A DNA stretch of 64,000 nucleotides, from positions 50,187,136-50,251,135 of the forward strand of contig JASWHV010000004.1 in NCBI GenBank assembly GCA_030760725.1. Direction: 5' to 3'. The translations under genes and the position numbers were made by a program. The notes beneath the pieces were generated by a model. It did no database searches. It worked only from the letters and a program-made list of their open reading frames with translations, and was not told the DNA's origin. Origin of the DNA: Neostapfia colusana (taxonomy: Eukaryota; Streptophyta; Magnoliopsida; Poales; Poaceae). The stretch's first letter is position 1. Each line of letters begins with the position of its first letter. Of the stretch, positions 36,117 to 48,769 are shown piece by piece.

Positions 36117-37600
36117 TCGCTTGAGGTTTAACGAACTACAAAGGTCATCTTTTTCAAAAATCCAGTGAGGAGCGAGTTAGTAGCCCATATAAGGATGTTA
36201 TTAGTGTATAGAAAGTGGCATGCTAACCTATTTGCTTATGTCGGAAAATCGTGCATCTCGGGACGCTTGATGTCTTGGGGGTGTACGTAAGCGCTGTCCA
36301 CCAGTGCGCACAAGCTGAAGGGTGGAGCCCCACAGGTGGCAGGTAACCCGTCACGCTTTAATATCCTCTATGACTCTTCATGTCGTTTGGGGTATTCGAG
36401 CAAAGTCTGTACCTGGCGTGCGTGGTGCAACTTGGGAGACCCCGTCACGTGGTCTGAAATGTGAACACGTAGCTCAAGGCGTGTTTGCCTAGAGAACACC
36501 CGGGCGAGTGATGACGGCCGGGTGTACGAACTGTATGGATACCGAGCTCGGTGTGCAGCCGAGTCTGACGATTGTGTGAGTTATCTGCAGGTAGTCTAAC
36601 CACAAAACGGTAGACATGTAGCATCCGTGTGCGAGTGACGTTTAGTGCCACTGAACTAACGAAGCCGGCTAAGTCTGGTATAGGTTTTTCTTTGTGAGGA
36701 CGTAGTACCGACATGCTCTGGTGACGCATCGACGTCACACTCCATTAAATGAGCAACTTCATTGTAAAACTTGAAAGTTTTGATCCAGAGCACTAAAACT
36801 TGATGTAACTCCTTCCCTTAATCAGGACATTCAAAGTTAACAAGTTTTCAACTTATAGGCTATTAAGGACAGAGTACCCTGTTTTCAGCTGATAGAAGGC
36901 TGAAGTTAATCAGAGGTTGGAGGTTGAGTTCTTTCAAGGTTGGGGTCATATGATACATTTCTGGAAGATTTGGAAGAGCTTTACAACTTTTCTGTTGATG
37001 TCCAGAGGTGTTTCAACCCTTAACCAATCGAAAACTGCAGTAGAGTTGAAACTGTCCAGAAAACAGGGCAGAGCAAACACTCTCTGTAAACTCTCTGTAA
37101 ATTGAGCATAACTTCCTGCATAAAAATCCAAAAATAGAACATGAGGTAGTTATGGAAAGCTCATGAGATGGGTTACAACTTTGTAACAGAAAGTTTTGTC
37201 AGATGGGGAGCAGAATTAACTGGAATTCTTGGATTAAACCAGTACATAAAGCAGGGAGGTGCTGTCCAATGTTCTCCAGAAATTCTGTTAACTTTGGCAT
37301 CTCATAACTTTTGAACCAGAACAGATCTTAGGCCAAGAAAATACTTTCTGGAAAGCTATTGAAGTTAGATTTAACTTTGATGTTGAGCTCCAGAATTGGT
37401 TTTGCCTTTAGAATGGCCTAAATCAGGTTGAAATGGAAACTGGTCAGGGCTGTCATGTTGGACAGCAGACCAGTAGTCAAACTTGTTTAAATTTGAACTA
37501 GGATTCCAAGTCTTATGAGTTCAATGACATGTTTTATGTTATAACTCAAGGGTTTACTGTTCAAATAAATATTTGAAATTTCTAAAATATGTTTTTACAG
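36117..37600 (+). other. G4 leader, non-coding
   Basis: This 1.5-kb leader has no supported ORF and is clearly similar to the G1 leader. It ends ATGTTTTTACAG immediately before the orf0 ATG. This acceptor-like site suggests that the leader is spliced out for orf0 expression. Confidence 0.65.
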
Positions 37601-38546
37601 ATGACAGCGGATAAACAGTTCGAGAACGGGTGGGTGGAATCTCACTGTTCTCACCACAGCGGCTATCTGGAAGCACTGAGGCAGATGCTTCAATATTTCG
37701 GGTACAACCAGATGCCGCAGTACTTCTCCAAGGAAGAAGGCAAGGAGGGGAACAAGACGTGGACAATCCATGTTGAGGTTCCTGCAGGACCTACGCCACC
37801 CGGTTGGGCGCCGTTCACCGTCACGGTGAGAGGTAGACAACCGGAGGGGATGTGGGAAGTGGCAGCCCGCGACACCTTGTCGCGTTTCTGCCAACTACAC
37901 GTGAGGGCTATGGAGGGCACTCCATACGCGCTTGTTCCGGTGGAGGGATGGGCTAATCACGTGTGGAAAGGGAGGTACAGGGAGGCAACCGATCCAGGTT
38001 GCCCAAGGTACAGCCCCGCGGAGGCAAACCTTAGCCTCCAGTTGAGGGCGGGAAATGCCGTGATGGACAGCCAAGCTGTTCAGACGGAGCATATCGCCTC
38101 GAAGCTCAAAGAAAGTACCAGCCGTGGAGACCATTTCGATAGTGCTCACAGCGCACTCCGCAATGTGCTCCTTCTGACGATCAAGCGACTGAACGAACAG
38201 CATAATCAGTTGCATCGTCTGAAGAAGGCGAAGAAGAAGAGCCGTGTCGACATCGCGGCGTTGCAAGAACTGGTGCAGACTCTAACCCAAGCAGAACTAG
38301 TACCTTACTCAAGAGCGAGATGACGCTATTGAGGAAGGGCAAGGCTGGGAAGAGGACTACAACCAGTCCATGGACGAGGTTCACGCGTTGCAGGACCTCG
38401 TGCCTCCGGTATTGGGCATACCGGTGGTCTTGGGTCTTCCGGCAATGGGAGAACCCGAGATGGGAGAAGAGATGGTCGATCCGGAGCCACCAGCAGAGGT
38501 ACAGGAGGAGGACGACCCGCAGGAGGTTGAGTTCTACTCCGAGTAG
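37601..38546 (+). pseudogene. G4 orf0, one frameshift
   Basis: It reads MTADKQFENGWVESHC and stays open for about 230 codons. A one-base insertion relative to G1 near 38290 then throws the frame. The original frame continues through EEGQGWEEDYNQ to the acidic end EVEFYSE and TAG at 38544. Features are a WTIHVEVPAG/PPGWAPFTVTV block, a basic KKAKKKSR patch, and a Q/E-rich coiled-coil segment. An upstream in-frame ATG at 37589 would add four residues, but the splice-acceptor-like sequence argues for the ATG at 37601. Function unknown. Confidence 0.75.
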
Positions 38547-38820
38547 GGGGTTACGGGTGCCAAGTAGGGCAGCTAGAGTAGTGTAACCCAAACTTTTGTA
38601 ATCGGTGACATGTCGTGTAGGCAGTAGGGTATGTATAGATAGTGACGAAATGAGCACGACTTCTCGGAGGCCCGAGAGTAATGTATCTTGTATAAAGTTT
38701 ATGCTTTATCAATATATGTGAATGTTGTGCAAATTATTCATGCGTCACTTCAATACCTACTGTTGCATATGGAAGCTTTAAGTATGGCATGTGCTAATCA
38801 CTGCTGTTTTGAATTTCAGA

Positions 38821-40509
38821 ATGACTCGTACTCGTGCCAACCCGGACGTTGGGGGTTTTAGTCAAGGGGGAGAAACCTCCCAACAGCCTCCCGAGGACTC
38901 CTCAGGACAGCAACAGCAGCAGCAACCACAGCAACAACCGCCACCGCCAACGGTTACTTTGGCGGATATCGTAGCAGCAATGGCGGGCTCTCATCAGCAG
39001 CATACAGAGTTGCTGCAGACCCTCATTGCCAATACGTCTCGACCAGAGAGGCATCAAGATCGTGAGGAGCGCCAACAGAGCTCCTACTCCGACTTTCTAG
39101 CAACTCATCCCCCGGTATTCTCAAGGGTGGATGAACCCATCGATGCGGACAACTGGCTCCGCACGATGGAGATGAAGTTCGGGCTGCTCCAAGTGAGTGA
39201 GCAGCGCAAGACTCAGTTCGCGGTCCAACAGCTCCAGGGATCCGCGAGCGCGTGGTGGGCAAACTTCTGTGCTTCAGAGCCCACCGACCAAGTTATGACC
39301 TAGGCGGAGTTCCGGACGGCCTTCAGGGCCTATCACATACCGCCGGGTCTGATGAAGAGGAAGACGCAGGAATTCTTACACCTGCAACAAGGGAGCCGGA
39401 ACGCGCTGGAATATTCCAGGGCGTTCAACGATCTCGCGCTCTACGCGTCATATCACGCCGATACTAACGAGAAGTGGCGGGACCACTTCTACCAGGGGCT
39501 TAACCCGCTCCTGAAGGACAAATTGGCGATGTTCAATCGCGGCAGCCTCAACGACATCATTGATGCTGCAATTGTCCAGGAGGACTCCGGCAAGGAGTTA
39601 GCGGCGGCGGAGAGAAAGCGAAGCGCGCCGCAAAGCAGCGGAGAAGGAGGCAGTCCTTCTCAGATGTTTCGGATGGTCAATCGCTCACCATCAGGTCCAC
39701 GCTGGCAGCCACCACAGAGGTTGATGCCATTCCGCAGTCGGCCCTATTTTTCACCGGCGTTCAGGCCGGCACTGCCAGTACCACCTCCACAACAACAACA
39801 GCAACAGCGGGCGATGCCGCGTGCGTATGCACCTCAGCAGCGCATGCCGGGCTTCCGTCCCCCAAGGACCGGACAAGCAGCGGTCACATGCTACAAATGT
39901 GGTTGCCCAGGACACTTCACCAGCAGTTGTCCGGAGAGACAAGGCGGCGGAGTTGCACCACAACTTCCGGGGAGGAATCAGCCCCGGAACCCTACTAATG
40001 TGCGGCGAGCAAACCCGAGGCCCGGCACTGTCCACCAACTTGCCATAGAGGACGTGCTGGAGGGTGATCCAATCCTTGCGGCTATGTTCCAACTCCACCA
40101 TCATCCCGCCATAGTATTGTTTGATTCAGACGCCACACATAGCTTCATTAGCCAAGCTTTCATTGATAAATATAGCTTGCAAATACTACCCACCGATAGT
40201 CCTTATGTGATCTGTTCACCGGGTGGGAAAATTTCAGCAAGCATGATGGTTCCAAAAGCGCCGTTATGCTTAGAGGGTAGAGTGTACCCTACGTCTCTCA
40301 TAATTTTAGAGGGACAAAAGGTCGATGTCATCTTAGGGATGTCGTGGTTAACCCGCCATGGCGCTGTTTTAGATACCGTCCTCCGAATTGTGCACTTGAA
40401 TTCAGAAGTGCATGAATCTCATTCTTTATTTCTGGACAGTCCAGAAATAAAACTTCCAAGTGTCTATCAGTCCACCACCACCAGATTGGAAGATATTCCA
40501 GTGGTCTGA
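38821..40509 (+). pseudogene. G4 gag and protease
   Basis: The ATG follows GAATTTCAG. A Q/P-rich N-terminus is followed by the Gag domain (DADNWLRTMEMKFGLLQ, ASAWWANFCAS, PPGLMKRKTQEFLHLQQ) with a TAG at 39301 where G1 has Trp, then a linker and the zinc knuckle CYKCGCPGHFTSSC. The protease follows in the same frame, but its active site reads FDSDATH (Asp codon at 40129) instead of the conserved DSG. The frame ends at TGA 40507, an Arg codon in G1. Confidence 0.9.
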
Positions 40510-43376
40510 GAGTTCCCTGACGTGTTCCCAGATGATTTACCGGGGATGCCGCCCGATAGAGAGCTGGAGTTCAAGATTGAACTTGCGCCGGGAACCATGC
40601 CAATATCCCGGAGGCCGTACAAGATGGCGCCCAAGGAATTGGCTGAATTGAAGACCCAGCTAACGGACCTGCTGGAAATGGGTTTTATTAGGCCGAGCTC
40701 CTCATCATGGGGCTGTTCGGCATCATTTGTGAAGAAGAAGGATGAGACATTGCGGCTTTGTGTGGACTATCGTCCATTAAACGCCGTAACCATCAAGAAC
40801 AAGTACCCGTTGCCACGTATCGACATGTTGTTTGATCAGTTGGTCGAAGCAAGATCTTTTCCAAGATGGACTTAAGATCAGGGTACCATCAGATTAAGAT
40901 ACGGGCTGAGGATATTCCAAAGACGGCTTTCTCAACTAGGTACGGACTCTATGAGTACCTGGTCATGTCCTTCGGCCTCACCAATGCTCCAGCTCACTTC
41001 ATGTATTTAATGAACTCGGTATTCATGCCGGAGCTGGACAAGTTTGTCGTGGTCTTCATCAACGACATATTAGTATATTCCAAGTCGGAGGAAGATCACA
41101 AGAAGCATCTGCGTATAGTCTTGCAACGGCTGCGGGATCACAAGCAATACGCGAAATTCAGCAAATGTGAATTCTGGATATCGCAAGTGCCTTTTCTCGG
41201 GCATATTATCTCAGCGGAGGGTATCGCTGTAGACCCGAGCAAGATCACACAAGTGCTGAATTGGAAGTCCCCGAGAACTGTTCACGAGGTACGGAGTATC
41301 CTCAGACTCACGGGATATTATCGGAGGTTCATCCTGAACTTCTCGAAGATTGCCAAGCCTATGACAGAACTGTTGAAGAAGGCTACCAAATATGTTTGGA
41401 GCCCAGCATGTGAAGCAGCATTCAAGGCTTTAGTCAAGCACCTAACATCAGCACCGGTTTTGGCGCAGCCAGACACAACAAAACCGTTCGATGTGTACTG
41501 CGATGTATCCGGCATTGGGCTCGGATGTGTGCGGATGCAAGACCAAAGAGTGGTCGCGTATGGATCACGGCAGCTTAGAAACCATGAGCAGAATTATCCA
41601 ACTCACGACTTGGAGCTCGCTGCCGTGGTACTCGCACTCAAAATGTGGAGGCACTACCTACTCGGTAACCTCGTACATTTATATACCGACCACAAGAGCC
41701 TCAAGTACATATTCACTCAGAAGGAGCTGAACATGAGGCAGCGAAGATGGTTGGAACTGATAAAGGATTACGAAATAGAGATCCATTATCACCCCAGCAA
41801 GGCAGACGTAGTGGCAGATGCGCTGAGTCGCAAGTCACACGTCAACAATCTGACCATCACACCGTTGGAAGAGAGCGAACCACCACTACATGTGATTCCA
41901 CATGGAGCTCTCTACAACTTAGCTTTGATCCCCACTATCTGTGAAGAGATAGCGGCAGCCCAGAAGAATGAAAAGGGCATGTCACATTTGTGGAGACGTG
42001 TAGACAGTGGGGAACTGAAATGTTTCCGGAAGGACGGAGACGGCGTACTATGGTTCAAGGGCCGGATCGTTGTACCCCGTAACCCGGAGTTATGGAAGAA
42101 AATCTTTGATGAGGTTCACTTATCAAAGTTTTCTATTCACCCCGGCAGCAACAAAATGTATCAAGAACTCAGAAGCATGTTTTGGTGGACACGGATGAAG
42201 CGGGAAATCGCAAAGTACGTGTCCGAGTGTGATACATGTCGAAGGGTGAAGGCAGACCATATGCAGAAACCGGGACTGCTACAACCACTGGGCGTTCCTG
42301 CCTGGCAGTGGGAAGATGTGAGCATGGACTTTATCGTAGGGTTACCCACCACTTTTCAGAAGCATGATTCTGTGTAGGTGATCGTCAACCGGCTCACCAA
42401 AGTTGCCCATTTCATCCCGGTCAACACCAACTACAATGCCAAGAAGTACGCTGAACTGTACATCTCACGGATCCTATGCTTGTACGGCGTACCCCGTACC
42501 ATCATATCGGACCGGGGCACTTTATTTGTGTCCCGTTTTTCGGAGCAGCTACACGCTGCATTGGAGAGGAAGCTGATCCGTAGTTCAGCATACCACCCGC
42601 AGACGGATGGGCAAACCAAGCGGGTAAATCAGATTCTAGAGGACATGCTACGAGCTTGCGCTATCAACCACGGTAAGAATTGGGATGATCACTTGCCATT
42701 AGCCGAGTTCTCGTACAACAATGGGTACCAAGCCAGCATCAAGATGGCACCGTACGAGGCGCTATACGGAAGAAAATGCCGCACACCATTGAACTGGTGT
42801 GAGTCTGGCGAAAGGGTTACCTTCGGGATTGACCTTGTCAACAACGCGGAGGAGAAGGTTCGACTGATTCAAGCGAACCTAAAAGCCGCCCAATCCCAAA
42901 AGAAACAGTATGCGGACCAGAGAAGGCGCCCATTACAGTTCGAAGTCGGCGATCACGTATACCTACGTGTGTCTCCGATGAAGGGCGTAAACAGATTTGG
43001 GGTCAGAGGAAAGTTGGCACCCCGATTCATCGGTCCATTCCAGATTACCGAAAGATGTGGATCAGTAGCATACCGGCTGAAATTTTCAGAAGCACTTTCC
43101 GGTGTGCACGACGTCTTTCATATTTCCCAGCTGAGGAAGTATCTTAAGCTATCAACTACCATTCAGCTGGAGGACATAGAAGAACTGAAACCGGATCTCA
43201 CCTATCGGGAGGAACCGGTTCAGGTTATTGATGAGAAGGCCCGAACCACACGCAACCGCACGTTGTGGTTCTACAAAGTTCTATGGAGTAATCACTCCGT
43301 GGACGAAGCGACATGGGAGAGCGAAGGATTTCTTCGCGCTAACTACCCCGACTTTCTCACGTCGCACATCCGGTAA
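40510..43376 (+). pseudogene. G4 pol: RT, RNase H, integrase, chromodomain-like tail
   Basis: RT motifs are LPGMPPDRELEF, FIRPSSSSWG, CVDYRPLNAVTIKN, MDLRSGYHQIKI and FINDILVYSK; the first catalytic Asp of FIDD is Asn (AAC at 41061). A one-base deletion lies near 40852. RNase H (YTDHKSLKYIF) and the integrase zinc region (HPGSNKMYQ, ECDTCRRVKADH) are recognisable. A TAG at 42375 replaces Trp. The integrase catalytic Glu in QTERVNQ is Lys (AAG at 42618). The C-terminus has GPFQITERCGSVAYRLKF and a chromodomain-like WFYKVLWSNHSVDEATWES. The three stops and the two Asp/Glu losses are all G-to-A or C-to-T changes. Confidence 0.92.
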
Positions 43377-43432
43377 TTTTTCACCGTCCTCTCTCTTGTT
43401 TCCACCTTATAATCTCGGGACGAGATTCTTTT

Positions 43433-43445
43433 AAGGGTGGAGGAA
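43433..43445 (+). other. G4 polypurine tract
   Basis: AAGGGTGGAGGAA directly precedes the 3' LTR. Confidence 0.9.
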
Positions 43446-46400
43446 TGTAAAGGCCTCAGTTTTTGACACATGTTTGAAGTGTTCATCACCAGACAACACA
43501 CCTCATTTGAAGAAAGTTGATGAAGACATTTGAAGAGCAAGTAACCATTATCAACATGCTCATTAGAGAATAAACTCACAAAATGCAAAAGTAGTATTTC
43601 CCACATGCATTTTTGGGTATTTTTGAAGTCCATGCCAAGTTTCACCCAAATTCAAAACCTTTTGAGGTATTTTTGGGTATAGCATGAAAGAGGGTAGTTT
43701 GAACCCAAATTCAAATTCGAACTGTTTTTATCCCATGACTTCAAAATTGGGAGGCATATTCTTACTCAGCACATTTTTGAGAGCTCGCACACCAATTTTC
43801 ACTCCATTTGGAGTTGATCTTGACATGAGCTAAGTGTAGCAAATTCAAACTTTATTTGAATTTCAAACTGAACATGTGCTGAAATTTAGTCAAACCAAAC
43901 CCAATTTGAATTCTAACCAATTCAAATGGCTCAGGGGTGAATAATTCAAATCACAATGGGCATTTTAGGGCTTACTGTTTACAACAGTGATATGGAGATA
44001 ATATCATAGGTTAAAAATGAAAGTGGGACCCACATGCCAGCCACTGAAGTGATTCAACCGACTGAGACTTTCTCACTCGGGTCTTCGGACTTCAGCAGAG
44101 ATCGCCACCGAGGGAGGCCGCCGCGCCACCAGCCGCTTCGCCACGCGCGCCCACAAGTCGGTTCGGAGCCCTCCTTAAGGCGCCCCACGCTGTGGCCGAA
44201 GCCCCCTCACCATTTTCTCCTCGCAAGAAAACAGAGCCGGGAATTTTCCCTCCGCCGCTCGGAACCGATCAGAGAGCCCCGATCACAGCCACTCCGCTTC
44301 CTCCAGAGCTACGGCAAGGTACTAGGAACCTTCCTCCTTCTTCCCCGTTGCTAGAAATTGGATGAAACCGGTTGATCTCGGCTACACCGAGAGTTTCATT
44401 CAGGGACACAAAGCTGCGGCACTTCGGGCTCCCGTGGACAGCCCAACCGGGAGGTTGTCACGCCCGAGCTAAGGCATCCCTGCACGCGCTGGTGATCGGT
44501 GCTGCTCAATCCCGAGCCACAGCCCGAGTGCTTGATCACCGGCGGTGAATTTCCAGTTTTCCCCTTTCTCGGTACAGACCGACCTTCGGGTACGGTTCTG
44601 ACATCACACTCTAGGAAAAGTTAGAGAGTCTCAATCCACTCCTACACAGACTAGACTTGGTAGCGCACAAGTTGCCTTCACAACCTTTAGCCGGAGAACC
44701 CCTGTACACGGCATATTTCGAAGATTGCCAACGGCGGATCATGCGGGAAGCATTGGGCGGACGGTGAGAGACTACTTCGGGCCTCCCCCGAGCTGCTTCA
44801 AGCTCATGTCGACCTTCCCTAAGGTCCACTGATGCTCCCTGACCGGTTGCTCGAGTGATTGAGGTGCGAGGGAGGTCTGCCGACACGACCGAAGTTCTCC
44901 CGAGGCCGCCGCTCATCGACGACCATGTACCAGCCATTTTCATGACGAACTGAGCCCGGAATCATGTTCCCCAAGTGAAAGTAGGCAGGGGCGGCCAGAA
45001 TCATGAAGTTTGGAGCTCCACAGAGGCTGCCGGGGAGCTCTCCGGCGAGGTATCGCGGCGGTAGAGCGCGGGTGGCGAGAGGTAGACGAAGGGGGTGGGA
45101 CCCGGCTGTCAGCGGCTCGTATTTTAAATCAGGATCAGGCTGCGGCTCGGATCTAGTGTGATGGCACGCAAAAAACCCGTAGACCCCGGTGTGCCATCGC
45201 TCCCGTGTCCGACACGTGTACCGTGGACCCACCGGAAGAGTTGAACTTGTCCCCGATTTTCAGAATTCATTCAAACTTCAAATCCTCATAACTTTGGCTA
45301 GGAAGCTCCAAATCAAGTGAACCAAATTTTGTTAGATTCAGCTATCTGAGTACTTTCTAGCAAATCAAGTTTCACATCATGAAAATCCTTATTTCTCCAG
45401 AATTAATTCCTCAAAGTTTAAAGTGTTTGGAATTTTAACTGGAGAATCCTTTGGAGGAAAATTCTGAAGTTTTGATGGGATGTTCACCAAAATATCCCTG
45501 AACTACCATAAAAATTTAAGATCCATTTGAGTTCATTTGGTCCACCTAATGGTGTGATTAATAAAACTGTTCCAGAGAAATTAGAAAATGTTCAGAAACA
45601 TTTTCAAAATTTCTCTGAAATTGTTTAGCTCATATCTTTAGCTAGGAACCTTCAAATTAAGTGAAACCAACTCCATTAGAACCCTCTGAAAATCTAGTTT
45701 TCAGAAAGTCATGGCTTGCTCCGTGAAAATCCCTAAAACACCCTAAGAGTTCCAATTAAGGTCAAGGACATAATTATTTGTGGAGAGCTCAAATGAGCTT
45801 TGCTGCAACTAAAACTTGACCAAGTCTCTGTTTAGGTTGTGACCAAACCACAATACAAATTTCAGAGTCATTGGGTCTGTCTAGTAAGAGTTATAAACTA
45901 CACAAGTTTAAATTCAATCAAATGCATTTAAATTAATACATGTACTTATATCTCATGTAGTCGCTAAGGTCGAGGAGGAACCCGAAGTCCTAGACTTTGT
46001 TACTCCAGAAGAGCAGCTAGCCTACGACCAAGAACAGAAAGGCAAGCTCCGGTTTGCATTGACCCTTTTTCAAATTTTTACTGTTTTGAGCACTTACTTG
46101 GAGTACCATTACTTCTTGCATTGGAGTCTTGTTTGAAAACCCAAGTGCATAGCCAAGAGAACCATGGGTTTGGGATTAGGATTGCAAACCCCGTTAGCTA
46201 CTGCAATGCTACGATAGTGTAGGATTCGGTACAAGTCGAGTAGTTGGAACTACTCGCGAGCATAGGCTAGAGGCACTCAACTCGGGTAGAGATAGCACAT
46301 GATACACATGGCAAGAAAAATGAGACCGAGCGGAGAGTAAGGGCAGCAAGATTTTGGGGCCTTTGTGCTATAGCTCCGCTTGTATCGATTGATAACCGAG

Positions 46401-47452
46401 CCGTGTGCGGGCCTGTTTAACAAGCTAGAACATTACCGAAGACCTACCGGCTATATGGGAATCGGGAAACCGATGTAGCTCGGGTAGCTGGGTGTTGAGG
46501 CATAGCTGGTCGTTCAGAGGGTAGGTTGAGAGCTCGAGGTGTAAATTGGCTGGCGGCACTGAGATGCGCGTGCAGAGACCTCTTGCTCAGGACGATTGGA
46601 CCGGTTCAACATTTGGCTGACGGGTGAAAGGTGGTTGCGTATGACCTCCGTGATGGTTGTTGTAGGCAACATCGAGTACGGGCGTACATGACGGGTTATT
46701 CGGGTAACCCTGCAGGTGTAAATCGGTTATAATCACCGTCCCTCGCGGTCAGTGAGTACCACTTGTTCACTGTACCGTGACGTAGAAAGAACAGGCTAGT
46801 TACATGTTAAAATGGTGCTCATTTAAAGATGGACTTTGATTGTTAATGATTTCTGTAGTTTAGAGCTAACTAAAGTTCTTTTCAACTTTGGGCAAAGTAC
46901 ATGAGAGAAATGTGTTTCTTGTTTGATTGCGGCTCTCTCATGTGCCTTAGCATAAGGTTCTCCACAACCGGCTGCTAAAACTTGAAAGCAAGGTTCCACT
47001 AATTAGGTGAGTCCTTTGCAACTTGTTTTACCTCATGTACCCATCACCCCTCATGTAGAAGTTCCATGTTTAGGAGAGACGGGTCAGTCTTGCTGAGCCT
47101 TCATGCTTACTGCTTGTGTTTGAAGCTTTTGCAGGGTTCTATGAGGATGGGACTCCCGAGGAAGAGAAGGAACCCCAGGAGGGGAATCCCGTCGAGTGGG
47201 AGTCGTGCACACCGCCGTGTTAGTGTGCGTGTGTGCTAGCAAGGACACGTTCACGGGCTGAACGTGAGCTTGTTGCGTAGTCTACGCCCGCGAGTGTAGA
47301 CTGAACATATTTTGTTGTAAAAATGTTCATAAACACGTTTATGTAATAAACTTTTGCTCCCTCTTTGTACCTTTGATGTGTGTTATCCGGTGCTGTGCAA
47401 CGCAGCACCCCTCAGCGTGATCCTGGCTCGACAAGACCGTGGGGTCGTGTCA
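43446..47452 (+). repeat. G4 3' LTR
   Basis: It is similar to the 5' LTR over its full length, with scattered substitutions and small indels. It ends GTGTCA, followed by GCGAG. The exon-like blocks are present at 45961-46041 and 47135-47223. Confidence 0.95.
45961..47223 (+). CDS. Putative spliced LTR micro-ORF, G4 3' LTR (exons 45961-46041, 47135-47223)
   Basis: This is the second copy of the G4 micro-ORF and is also open through the junction. Donor AAAG|GCAAGC and acceptor TTTTGCAG are kept. Few residues differ from the 5' copy (GFYEDGTPEEEKEPQEG), and the end VEWESCTPPC is identical. Confidence 0.5.
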
Positions 47453-47457
47453 GCGAG

Positions 47458-48666
47458 GTCAGCCAGAAGGACCTTCCCTACCTCCTCGAGGGCCACACCT
47501 TGCATCCTCTACCTTTTTGGACCCGAGGAACTCATTCCCGGGGTCAGCCCGGTCTCTAGGCGGCTGGAAACCCCTCGGCGACGAGCCGCCATTACGGCTC
47601 AACTCCTGCGATGTCTCCTGGCCCCTACAGAGACTCACCTCGAGTAATTCTTGGCCCTACAGCTCCGTGGTGAACTACAGAGCACGAACATGGTGCTAGC
47701 TCACCGTGGAAACGGCAGTAACTATGCGTTCACCGTCGACCTAGGCCTGATACCGGCGGCGACTTGAAAAACTCGACAACCAGAGCCTATACTTGACGGT
47801 TTTTTTTTACTTTTTGATCCTGGATGGACGTGGGACGGTGTAGATCACGTGTATAGCTCGGTATACCCGGTAATGAGCTAATACCCGTGAATTTTAGAAT
47901 TTGGAGTGGCTCGGTCCTAAGAACACCGAAACTTTCCCGGGGAAATTCTCCCACGACAGCGCATGAAACAACGAGCGGTTTGGACTAGCAGGACAAGCAC
48001 CTTAGGGTGGTGGTTTCTTGTGTTGATCGTCGGACACGACAAGCCCTGTGTCACCCGGACGTCGGCGAGCAGGGAGAGGCGAGCTCGGAGGCGATTTGCT
48101 TCGGGTTGTGGGGGCGAAGGCGAACTGTGTGAGGGGAGAAATGGGACACGGCAGGAGCACACGTTTTATATCTTCGGTCAGTGATCTCCCCCCCACCGAG
48201 CAGGAGCTGGCCTGGCTGAGGCGGTCAGGTGCCGACGTCGGGAGCTGGCGCACGCTCTCAGTCGAGGGAAAAAATCAAGCCGAGAAGACTTCTGTGTGAA
48301 GGCTACTGACAAGTGGGTCCCTCCCCTATAATTCTTTTCTGTTTTTCATTTTTTTCACTGAAAATATCTCAGCTACTCGCAATTGAATGAGAGACTTAGC
48401 CTCCAAGTCATTGTTTGAATTTGATTTCCAAAATTTGAAATTGGTTTGGCTAAATTTGTTTCACATTTGAATTTGAAATTCAAATTCAGTTTTGAATTAA
48501 TGCAAACATAGCTCCCGACAAGATGAGGTCCCATGGGGATAAAAATTGGTGGACTAACTCAGAAAAATGTGCTGAGTTTGAATATGAAGCCAACTTTTGA
48601 ATTCAAGTGACGAAAGTGGCTGCAATTTGAATTTTTGTTCAAATTGGCCCTTTTTGAAATATCTCC
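47458..48666 (-). repeat. G3 LTR, upstream (promoter) portion
   Basis: This continues the G3 LTR beyond G4. Read on the minus strand it begins in AT-rich U3-like sequence, then reaches a TATA-like GATATAAAAC (48164-48172) and a GC-rich transcribed part. It has no TG terminus at 48666, so the LTR start is lost or lies beyond G5. Short ORFs in the GC-rich part have no recognisable product. Confidence 0.7.
48164..48172 (-). promoter_or_regulatory. G3 LTR TATA box
   Basis: GATATAAAA on the minus strand lies between AT-rich U3 and the GC-rich leader. Confidence 0.55.
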
Positions 48667-48769
48667 TGTAACACCCTCAATTTCGTAATTCATGCATGCA
48701 TTCATATTTCAGGAAGAGAAACATTTTAAAATAAGTAGAAAAAGAGAAGCGCTGTAGACACTTCCAGCG

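Larger units (their letters stand above)
32063..47452 (+). mobile_element. G4: complete Ty3/gypsy chromovirus-type element, 15.4 kb
   Basis: LTRs of 4038 and 4007 bp begin TGTAAAGGCC and end CGTGTCA. The target duplication GCGAG is perfect (32058-32062 and 47453-47457). Internal order is primer site, 1.5-kb leader, orf0, gag, protease, RT, RNase H, integrase with chromodomain-like tail, polypurine tract. This fits the Tekay/Del group with an additional orf0. It sits in the G3 LTR. All three catalytic centres of pol carry substitutions, so it cannot move by its own proteins. Confidence 0.95.
29798..48666 (-). mobile_element. G3: reversed gypsy LTR, split by G4 and cut at 48666
   Basis: The sequence beginning TGTGGCGGACCGG at 29798 ends a minus-strand LTR. 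CCATT (29793-29797) is presumably one half of a target duplication whose partner is not seen. The LTR runs to 32062, is interrupted by G4, and continues at 47458-48666, where G5 begins. Its layout matches the G4 LTR in reverse: the same exon-like blocks and the same order of GC-rich and AT-rich parts. With G1 pol on its left it can only be a 3' LTR or solo LTR. No internal region of G3 is visible. Confidence 0.8.

Noticed and set aside
47439..48299. Short GC-rich ORFs on both strands
   Set aside because: They lie in the promoter and leader part of the G3 LTR, overlap each other and match no family I know.
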